From positions 1 to 64,000 of the forward strand of contig NZ_LQZQ01000049.1 in the NCBI RefSeq assembly GCF_001593005.1: DNA of 64,000 nucleotides, read 5' to 3'. The notes under the pieces are model-generated. The model did no database searches, was not told where the DNA came from, and saw nothing but the letters and a program-made list of their open reading frames with translations. Positions 57,837 to 64,000 of the stretch are shown here, in pieces. This DNA comes from Roseivirga ehrenbergii. Lineage in GTDB: Bacteria; Bacteroidota; Bacteroidia; Cytophagales; Cyclobacteriaceae. The position numbers and the translations under genes were made by a program. The stretch's first letter is position 1. Every line of letters starts with the position of its first letter.

Positions 57837-59285
57837 ATGATTTGGAAAAGAAAAATTTACCTGAGTCTCACAGGGCTCTTTATGCTAATGGCGTCCTATG
57901 GTCAGCAGAATAACTGGACGCTAGAAGAGTGTATTAATTATGCATGGCAAAATAATCTAACGGTTCGTTCTAGTGAACTCAACAAGTTAAACAGTGAGAT
58001 ATCATTGAAGGAATCAAAATTTGCTCTTTTACCGAGCCTAAGTGGTGGAGGTAATTTGAGTAAATCATTTGGTAGAACTATTGACCCAGTTACAAACGGT
58101 TTTATTAGTACAAGCTTTGTGAGTAGTGGTGTTTCTGCTAGTTCTTCTGTTACATTATTTAATGGAGGAGCGCTGAGAAATACTATTAAGAGAAATGAGC
58201 TTAATCTTGATGCAAGTGAATTTGATCTACAGAAGGCAAAAAATGATATTGGGGTAACTGTAGCAACAAATTTTTTAAATGTTTTATTGGGAAGAGAGCA
58301 GCTTAAGAATGCTAAGTTTCAATTAGAGTCTTCTCAAGCTCAGTTAGAAAGAACCAAAAAATTAGTAAACGCGGGTTCTTTGCCTATGACTAACCAATTG
58401 GATTTAGAGTCACAAGTGGCCACAAATGAGGTGTCTGTAGTAAATGCAGAAAATAACCTTAGGGCAGCTACTTTAAACTTAAAGCAAGCGATGCAAATGC
58501 CAGCTGACGAACCTTTAGAAGTTGAAGCACCAGAGGTTTCGGTAGATAATATGGGATTTATATCTCAAAGCCCAAATGAGATATATAACATTGCAATGGG
58601 CGTACAACCAGAGATACAAAGTGCTGAACTTGGAGTAAAAAGTAGCGAATTGGGAGTCGATCTTGCTAAGAGTGCTTTCTTGCCTAGTTTAAGCTTAAGT
58701 GGTAGCATTTCTACAAACCATTCTGGAAGAGCTAGGCAGCTAATAGGAACACAGCAAGTAACAGTTCCAGCACAGAATATTGGTTTTGTAGATGGAACTA
58801 ATCAATCTGTTTTTTCTAACCCAAGTCAACAAACGGTTCCGGTATACTCAGAGAGCTACGGGGTATTAAATCAGTATGATGATAACCTTGGTCAGTCCGT
58901 TTCTATTCGTTTAAACGTTCCGATTTTCAGCAGATATTCAAATAGTGCCAACCTGCAAAGGGCTCAAATAACAAAACAAAGGGCTGAGATTACTTCTATG
59001 AATACTAGAAATCAGTTGAGACAAAGTATCGAGTCTGCTTATAATAGTGCTTTAGCGGCCTTAAATACATACAACGCTACGCTTAAACGTGTAGCCGCCT
59101 TAGAAGAATCGTTCCGAGCTACCGAACAACGTTATAATGTTGGTGATGTAAACAATCTTGATTACCAAATTGCGAGTAACAACTTGTTTTCAGCAAGAGC
59201 AGATTTAATTCGAAACAAATACGAGTACATTTTTAGAACAAAGATTTTAGATTTCTATTTAGGGAACCCACTTACATTACAATAA
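57837..59285 (+). CDS. TolC-family outer-membrane efflux protein
   Basis: 482 residues. Signal peptide (about 1-22, MLMASYG|QQ), then WTLEECINYAWQNNLTVRSSELNKLNSEISLKESKFALLPSLSGGGNLS, the standard OEP opening, repeated as a structural duplicate from about residue 265 (AELGVKSSELGVDLAKSAFLPSLSLSGS). Long helices (ERTKKLVNAGSLPMTNQLDLESQVATNEVSVVNAENNLRAATL) would form the periplasmic tunnel. Outer-membrane exit channel of a tripartite exporter. 13 bp after sdaAB and 1 bp before the adaptor gene. Confidence 0.9.
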   Translation: MIWKRKIYLSLTGLFMLMASYGQQNNWTLEECINYAWQNNLTVRSSELNKLNSEISLKESKFALLPSLSGGGNLSKSFGRTIDPVTNGFISTSFVSSGVSASSSVTLFNGGALRNTIKRNELNLDASEFDLQKAKNDIGVTVATNFLNVLLGREQLKNAKFQLESSQAQLERTKKLVNAGSLPMTNQLDLESQVATNEVSVVNAENNLRAATLNLKQAMQMPADEPLEVEAPEVSVDNMGFISQSPNEIYNIAMGVQPEIQSAELGVKSSELGVDLAKSAFLPSLSLSGSISTNHSGRARQLIGTQQVTVPAQNIGFVDGTNQSVFSNPSQQTVPVYSESYGVLNQYDDNLGQSVSIRLNVPIFSRYSNSANLQRAQITKQRAEITSMNTRNQLRQSIESAYNSALAALNTYNATLKRVAALEESFRATEQRYNVGDVNNLDYQIASNNLFSARADLIRNKYEYIFRTKILDFYLGNPLTLQ

Positions 59286-59286
59286 C

Positions 59287-60654
59287 ATGGCTAAGAAAAA
59301 GAAAGGATCAAATAAACTAATCTATATACTATTAGTAGCGGTAGTACTGATTTTGGTAATTGCCGTGGTTGGCAAGCAAGCTGGCTTTATCGGCCAGCCG
59401 AAAACATTAAAAGTTCAGATGGCATCTGCCAAGAAAGCTACTATTATAGAGAAAGTAACTGCCTCTGGTGTAGTTCAACCGGTAACAGAAATTAAGCTTA
59501 GTCCGGATGTGGCAGGGGAGATTATCGAGTTGAATGTTGAGGAGGGAGACTTCGTTACTGAGGGAATGGTTTTGGTTAAAATCAGACCTGATAACTTACA
59601 GTCGGCATTAGAAAGAGCAAGAGCAAACTTAAATCAGCAGAAAGCTAATTTAGCCTCAAGTATTGCTCAGGTAGCTAGAAACGAAGCGCAATTGCTTCAA
59701 TCTAAGCAAGCCTATGAGCGTTCGGAACAATTAAGAAAAGAGAATGTAATCTCTGAATCTGATTTCGAAACGGCTAAAGCTAATTATGAAGTAGCAAAGA
59801 AGAACCTAGACGCTGCAAAAGAAAGTGTGAAGGCTTCGGAGTACGTAATTAAGTCGAGCCAAGCTACTGTAGAAGAAGCTGAAGAGAATGTTAGACTTAC
59901 TGTGGTAAGAGCGCCATCTTCTGGAACGGTTTCAAAATTAGATGTTGAAAAAGGAGAGCGTGTTGTAGGAACTCAGCAAATGGCGGGTACCGAAATGATG
60001 CGTATTGCCGATTTAACAATGATGGAAGTTAGAGTAGATGTAAATGAAAACGACATTATTCGTGTAACGCAAGGTGATACAGCTATTATTGATGTTGACT
60101 CTTACAGCTCAATGGATAAAAAATTCAAAGGAATCGTAACATCAATTGCTAATACGGCAAATACAAAGACTTCTGCAGATGCAGTAACTGAATTTGAAGT
60201 AAAAATCAGAATATTGAACGAGTCTTTTGCAGACTTACTTTCTGAGATTCAAAGTGCTTCTCCATTCAGACCAGGTATGACTGCTAGTGTTGAGATTATC
60301 ACTAATACTAAAGCAGATGTACTTTCTGTTCCATTGTCAGCGGTAACAACAAGAAATCCAAATGTTAAAGCAACTGAAGCACAGACTACAGGAACCACTG
60401 CTGTGGCTACAACCAATACTATGTCAAAGGATGAAACCAAAGAAGTAGTATTCATCGATGAAGGCGGAAAGGCTAAAATGGTTGTCGTAAAAACTGGTAT
60501 CAGTGATTATGATAACATCGAAGTACTAGAAGGTTTGAAAGAAGGTGATGTTGTAGTTTCTGGCCCATTCTTGGTGGTATCTAAAACAATTAAAGAAGGT
60601 GATTTAATTGAGAAAACTGAGGCTAAGAACTTCGGTGCTGTATCTAACAATTAA
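59287..60654 (+). CDS. Periplasmic adaptor (HlyD/MacA-type membrane fusion protein)
   Basis: 455 residues. N-terminal membrane anchor (about 10-27, LIYILLVAVVLILVIAVVG), lipoyl half (ASGVVQPVTEIKLSPDVAGEIIELNVEEGDFVTEG), a coiled-coil hairpin of about 110 residues, lipoyl second half (VVRAPSSGTVSKLDVEKGERVVG), beta-barrel and membrane-proximal domains (FRPGMTASVEIITNTK, VLEGLKEGDVVVSGPFLVV). A Thr-rich insertion (TTGTTAVATTNTMS) lies near residue 375. MacA-like adaptors link an ABC or RND pump to TolC. No pump gene follows; the operon ends at the terminator. Confidence 0.9.
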   Translation: MAKKKKGSNKLIYILLVAVVLILVIAVVGKQAGFIGQPKTLKVQMASAKKATIIEKVTASGVVQPVTEIKLSPDVAGEIIELNVEEGDFVTEGMVLVKIRPDNLQSALERARANLNQQKANLASSIAQVARNEAQLLQSKQAYERSEQLRKENVISESDFETAKANYEVAKKNLDAAKESVKASEYVIKSSQATVEEAEENVRLTVVRAPSSGTVSKLDVEKGERVVGTQQMAGTEMMRIADLTMMEVRVDVNENDIIRVTQGDTAIIDVDSYSSMDKKFKGIVTSIANTANTKTSADAVTEFEVKIRILNESFADLLSEIQSASPFRPGMTASVEIITNTKADVLSVPLSAVTTRNPNVKATEAQTTGTTAVATTNTMSKDETKEVVFIDEGGKAKMVVVKTGISDYDNIEVLEGLKEGDVVVSGPFLVVSKTIKEGDLIEKTEAKNFGAVSNN

Positions 60655-60694
60655 GATAAACTGAAGCGCTTAAAAACCGTTTAAAAACATATTG

Positions 60695-60738
60695 ATCTCC
60701 CTGTAAGTAGTCTTCTACTCGCAGGGAGATTTTTTTTG
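60695..60738 (+). terminator. Terminator of the sdaAB-tolC-MFP operon
   Basis: ATCTCCCTG / CAGGGAGAT (60695-60703 with 60722-60730), an inner GTAG/CTAC stem, then eight T residues. Confidence 0.9.
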
Positions 60739-60865
60739 GCTATCCGTTATAACCAAATGAGTTTTTTCTTTGCGTTAGCCTTAAGTAGTTTGTTGGGTAA
60801 TGAGTAATATTTAATTGCGGCTTAGTAGTACGGTTAATATGGTTTGACTCGTTGATTTGAAACAG

Positions 60866-60908
60866 GGTAAGCCTTAATTAAAAGTTAAACTAACTAAATA
60901 GGCTTACC
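60866..60908. repeat. 8-bp inverted repeat with AT-rich loop
   Basis: GGTAAGCC (60866-60873) and GGCTTACC (60901-60908) enclose 27 AT-rich bases. It lies just beyond the third permease terminator on that gene's strand. Confidence 0.4.
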
Positions 60909-60911
60909 TAA

Positions 60912-60948
60912 AAAGCAAAAAGACAACCCCATTCGGGGTTGCCTTTTA
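60912..60948 (-). terminator. Terminator of the third FtsX permease gene
   Basis: CAACCCC / GGGGTTG core (60924-60930 with 60935-60941, loop ATTC), extended by A/T pairs with one mismatch. T-rich on the minus strand to 60912. Confidence 0.8.
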
Positions 60949-60969
60949 TTTGAGTTGAGATTGAAGTTC

Positions 60970-63432
60970 TTATTCGTATCGCAGTGCTTTTACTGGGTTC
61001 TGATTTGCAGCTTTTAGCGAATGGAAGCTGACCGTTATAAAAGAGATAACTAAGGCCAATATTCCCGACATACCTGCCGCAAGAAGTATAACTTCTTGCA
61101 AATTCATTCTATAAGCAAATACATCTAACCAATCATTAATTAACCAGTAGGCGGCAGGTGCGGCCAATACGAAGCCAATCAGTACTAGCACCATAATATC
61201 CTTGAAAATCATGAAGACCAATTGAGGAACTGTGGCGCCTAATACTTTTCTCACCCCAATTTCTTTTATTCGAGTAGCCGTAGTGAATGACGATAGACCT
61301 AATAAACCCAAACAAGAGATCAAAATACAGATGTATGAAAGTATTCCTGTAAGCTTGCTTTGTCGTTGATCTCCACGGTAAAGCTCTTCCGCTTGCTGAT
61401 CTAGAAACTCATATTCAAAAGGGTGATTAGGGTCTAATTCGGTAAATTTATTTTCTAAGTAATTCATGGTTGGACCAATAGCACCATCATTCACATGAAC
61501 CATCAAGGTGGGTAAACCTTGCGCTCCAGCATTTTGTAATTGGTATCTAAAAATAGCGGTTGGTTCTACCTTTACGTGAAGTGAAAATGCATTAAAATCT
61601 TTAACAACACCAATCACTTTAGTTGGTTCTGGTAGACCAATAGGTGAAACGGTTTGGCCTATTGGATCATCCCAACCCATAGCATCAACAACAGCTTGAT
61701 TAACAATTACGCCTTGAGTAATGTCCGTAGGCATTTTCTCGTCAAAATCTCTTCCCTGAACAATTTCAATGTCCATTGTTTTGAAGTAATCTTTTCCAAC
61801 AGTAAGAACATTGTATGTGTCTTGAGTAATGTTGTTTTCATTGTCACTCACACTTAATAGTCGTCTTCCAGCCCCTAAAAGACTATTACCTATATTTCCT
61901 CCACCTCTGCCTACACCGAAAGCATCGGTAATGCCTAGAATATTTGGGTTCTGCATTAACTCTGCTTTTATAAACTCCATTCTATTTCTAACTGTGGTGT
62001 CCTGCAATGGAATCAACACTACATTGTCTTTATTAAAGCCTAGGTCTTTGGTTCTCAAAAAGTCGATTTGGCTATTCATTAGTAGAGTGGTAATAACTAC
62101 CGCAATGGAGATAAAAAACTGAAATGCCACTAAGACTTTTCTTAAGAAAACACTCTTAGGGCCAGTTTTTACACTTCCCTTCATAGCCACTAATACTGAA
62201 ATGGCAGACAGATAAAAAGCAGGATAAATACCTGAAAATAAACCGATGATTATAGCAACCCCCAGCGACCCAAACAATAGAAGTGGATTGCCAAAGAAGT
62301 TGAGTTGAAGGTCTTTTCCTAAAAGTGCATTTAAGTTTGTACCATGAATTAAAATGTTCACGATTAATATGGCCAACATCAATGAAAGAAAAGTAATGAT
62401 GACCGATTCACTTAAGAATTGAGCGCGCAGTTTTCCTCTGCTTGATCCTAACACTTTTCGTACTCCTACTTCTTTAGATCGGTTGGTGGCCCTTGCCGTG
62501 GCCAAGTTCATGTAATTTATGCTGGCTAACAGAAGAATGAAAATACCAATGGCGGTAAAGGCTTTTGTGTAGGTTAAGTTCCCAGTGGGTAAGTCGTATT
62601 GCACTTTGGAGTTAAAGTGGATTTCTGCTAAAGGCCTTAATCGCGGGCTAAAGCCAGCATCTCCCAAGCCAGCTTGTAGCACTAAAGGCTTCATGTATTT
62701 TTCAAAAAAGTCAGGAAACTTGTTGTAGATGTTATTCACATCATAGTTTTTCGGAAGCATGATGTAAGAATAGAGTGAGATATTCCACAACTGATTGGCT
62801 TTTTGTTGACCTGTTTGTACAGGTTGCCCAGACGTAACTGTTGAGATGGAAATCAATCCTTCAAATGTGAGATGGACGTTGTCCGGTAAGTCTTTGATTA
62901 TACCCGTTACCTTAAAGTTATTGTTATCGGTTTCTATTACTTGCCCCATTGCTTCGCCATTACCAAAAATACGCTTGGCGGCTGTTTGTGTGAGCACAAT
63001 ACTGCTAGGCTCTACTAAGGCCGTATTAGGGTTTCCTTCGATAAATTCATGAGTAAAAATGCTGAATACAGAAGAGTCAGCGAAGTATAGATTGTCTTGA
63101 TAAATGTTTTTATCACCAATTCTGAATAATTGCCTTCCAGCACCCATAAACCTTGTGAAATTCTGAATTTCAGGAAATTCTTCTTTCATCATTTCGGCCA
63201 ATACAAAAGAGCTAAGAGCAAATTCATCATCCTTAGGAGGGATTCTAAATTTAGATTCTACCCTATAAATCTGATCGTACTTTTCATGGTGTTTATCAAA
63301 GCTCATGTCGCTTTGAACATAAAGAAGAATGATAATAGCCACAGCCAAGCCAATAGCTAAACCGAAGATATTTAGGAATGAATAAAACTTATTACGAAGT
63401 AAGACTCTGAAGGCGTAGGAAAAATTCTTCAT
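60970..63432 (-). CDS. FtsX/MacB-type ABC permease, orphan (third of three)
   Basis: 820 residues, the same eight-helix plan as 31409-33802 and 48594-51008. KNFSYAFRVLLRNKFYSFLNIFGLAIGLAVAIIILL opens TM1, and the first FtsX core has ATNRSKEVGVRKVLGSSRGKLRAQFLSESVIITFLS. The second core has ATRIKEIGVRKVLGATVPQLVFMIFKDIMVLVLIG, ending NQNPVKALRYE. No ATPase gene is adjacent. It faces the tolC-MFP operon, whose own pump is missing, but convergent orientation and two terminators mean they are not one operon. Confidence 0.85.
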   Translation of the reverse strand: MKNFSYAFRVLLRNKFYSFLNIFGLAIGLAVAIIILLYVQSDMSFDKHHEKYDQIYRVESKFRIPPKDDEFALSSFVLAEMMKEEFPEIQNFTRFMGAGRQLFRIGDKNIYQDNLYFADSSVFSIFTHEFIEGNPNTALVEPSSIVLTQTAAKRIFGNGEAMGQVIETDNNNFKVTGIIKDLPDNVHLTFEGLISISTVTSGQPVQTGQQKANQLWNISLYSYIMLPKNYDVNNIYNKFPDFFEKYMKPLVLQAGLGDAGFSPRLRPLAEIHFNSKVQYDLPTGNLTYTKAFTAIGIFILLLASINYMNLATARATNRSKEVGVRKVLGSSRGKLRAQFLSESVIITFLSLMLAILIVNILIHGTNLNALLGKDLQLNFFGNPLLLFGSLGVAIIIGLFSGIYPAFYLSAISVLVAMKGSVKTGPKSVFLRKVLVAFQFFISIAVVITTLLMNSQIDFLRTKDLGFNKDNVVLIPLQDTTVRNRMEFIKAELMQNPNILGITDAFGVGRGGGNIGNSLLGAGRRLLSVSDNENNITQDTYNVLTVGKDYFKTMDIEIVQGRDFDEKMPTDITQGVIVNQAVVDAMGWDDPIGQTVSPIGLPEPTKVIGVVKDFNAFSLHVKVEPTAIFRYQLQNAGAQGLPTLMVHVNDGAIGPTMNYLENKFTELDPNHPFEYEFLDQQAEELYRGDQRQSKLTGILSYICILISCLGLLGLSSFTTATRIKEIGVRKVLGATVPQLVFMIFKDIMVLVLIGFVLAAPAAYWLINDWLDVFAYRMNLQEVILLAAGMSGILALVISFITVSFHSLKAANQNPVKALRYE

Positions 63433-63723
63433 AGAAGTGGTTTAAAGCTGATGAACAACAAGCTTAGTACCACTAAAGATGCCAAAGCTTTATATTGGTT
63501 TTAATGCTTTGTTAATCAATGGTTTGTGTTGAATATGAGTGGAGAGAGCTACGTTTTCTGTTCGCTATCGAACTGAATTATGAACGCATTCGTACAATTT
63601 ATGTGCTGTGTTTTTTGATTAACAGAAGGCAATTGAAACTGTATGCGCCAGATCGGCAATCTTCTGATTTAATGGTCTTTAGCGATTAAATCAGAACGAC
63701 TTGCCATGAAAGGAGGTTTTATA
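63433..63723. other. Intergenic region between the third permease and the helicase gene
   Basis: About 290 bp, no ORF of note. Holds a perfect 12-bp inverted repeat (63662-63696) and, near the helicase stop, another hairpin (63709-63734). Promoter of the permease not identifiable. Confidence 0.5.
63662..63696. repeat. Perfect 12-bp inverted repeat downstream of the helicase gene
   Basis: TTCTGATTTAAT (63662-63673) and ATTAAATCAGAA (63685-63696), 11-base spacer. No T run on either side, so not a standard terminator; could be an mRNA 3'-end stabiliser for the helicase transcript. Confidence 0.5.
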
Positions 63724-63734
63724 TTACCTCCTTT
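63709..63734 (-). terminator. Hairpin across the helicase stop codon
   Basis: AAAGGAGGT / ACCTCCTTT (63709-63717 with 63726-63734); the loop contains most of the stop codon. Weak T run, so termination here is uncertain. Confidence 0.4.
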
Positions 63735-64000
63735 TAAATCCTTTTTTATTGCCGAAGGAGCGTTTGCCCTTGCTCTTATTTTTGACAGGGTCATAAACGG
63801 GGGCTTCTCCCAAAAATTCAGGCAAAGCTACTTTACGCACAGGTTTACCTATTAGATCTTCAATTTTGGAAAATTTGAACTGATCTTCTTCATTGATAAA
63901 AGTTACCGCTTCACCTTCAGAAGAAGCCCTGGCCGTACGGCCAATACGGTGGATGTAATCTTCCGCATCGTTGGGGACATCATAGTTAATCACCATGTCA
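63724..64000 (-). CDS. DEAD-box RNA helicase, C-terminal end (N-terminus beyond window)
   Basis: The frame continues past the right edge; 92 codons are visible. [24 protein letters not shown] contains motif V end and motif VI (HRIGRTAR), followed by [26 protein letters not shown] and a basic tail ([19 protein letters not shown]) typical of RhlE-type cold-shock helicases. An ATG at 63996 is internal, not the start. It unwinds RNA with ATP, probably in ribosome assembly or mRNA decay. Confidence 0.9.
   Translation of the reverse strand, partial: DMVINYDVPNDAEDYIHRIGRTARASSEGEAVTFINEEDQFKFSKIEDLIGKPVRKVALPEFLGEAPVYDPVKNKSKGKRSFGNKKGFKRR

Larger units (their letters stand above)
60655..60969. 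other. Intergenic region between convergent adaptor and third permease genes
   Basis: Contains the adaptor terminator (60695-60738), an unexplained inverted repeat GGTAAGCC/GGCTTACC (60866-60908), and the permease terminator (60912-60948). No coding sequence seen. Confidence 0.65.

Noticed and set aside
57837-63432. tolC, MFP and permease as one complete MacAB-TolC operon
   Set aside because: The permease is on the opposite strand, convergent, with a terminator for each side, and it lacks the MacB ATPase domain.

Overview
The window reads as the chromosome of a free-living, probably marine, Bacteroidota, most likely of the order Cytophagales (inference from gene content; no rRNA is present to confirm it). 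Supporting signs are Bacteroidota-type promoters (a TAnnTTTG box at -7, in the best case with TTTG 19 bp upstream), type III glutamine synthetase, an alpha/beta-fused branched-chain 2-oxoacid dehydrogenase E1, a HmuY/TonB heme module, DUF5723 and PorT-like outer-membrane barrels, single-gene MacB/FtsX-type permeases, and a huge HYR/Ig-repeat surface protein. Base composition is about 40% GC by eye. I found no tRNA, rRNA, CRISPR array, prophage or recognisable insertion sequence.

Layout. 1-3720: the N-terminal 1240 residues of a giant secreted repeat protein that runs off the left edge. 4078-9687: leftward genes for an MscS-type domain lacking membrane helices, a membrane-anchored hydrolase, and a tight operon pepP - GNAT - small unknown - RidA/2-aminomuconate-deaminase-like. 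9881-14963: a rightward heme-acquisition module (LuxR-type regulator, TonB receptor, HmuY lipoprotein, DUF6607 protein), facing a lipoprotein at 15141-15713. 15935-24672: core metabolism (ald, 2-oxoacid dehydrogenase E1, heme-binding protein, mtaB, glnN). 24746-27643: a lipoprotein hydrolase, then a DUF559 endonuclease and a small membrane protein framed by GC-rich palindromic repeats, then a beta-barrel gene. 27717-30656: leuS with an unusual AT-rich insertion.

31032-38645 is the most accessory-looking part. Two families of dispersed intergenic repeats are threaded between an orphan FtsX-type permease, an OLD-like ATPase with a degenerate TOPRIM motif, and a full-length RapA (a protein typical of gamma-proteobacteria). 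38716-42878 carries small stress and housekeeping genes (NTF2-like, nfsB, TfoX-N, DUF1059, DUF4197, 1-Cys peroxiredoxin, GtrA). 42991-44694 is an ArnT/PMT-type glycosyltransferase.

44707-46313 is a compact four-gene leftward cassette: SPFH protein, 48-aa DUF4177-like protein, 56-aa ribbon-helix-helix protein and SdpI. It has a palindrome at its promoter and a perfect 15-bp inverted repeat inside the regulator gene. This is my best candidate for an under-described system, a possible membrane-tethered regulatory circuit. The DUF559 gene with its flanking palindromes is second.

46504-63432 holds DUF4349, a D-threonine aldolase-like enzyme, a second FtsX permease, an EEP hydrolase, PspC, a lipoprotein/DUF5723 pair, thyA, a class IV aminotransferase, sdaAB-tolC-MFP, and a third FtsX permease. 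The C-terminus of a DEAD-box RNA helicase enters from the right edge. Several apparent TTG starts lie inside -7 promoter boxes, and I moved those starts downstream. All family assignments rest on motif recognition, not on database searches.
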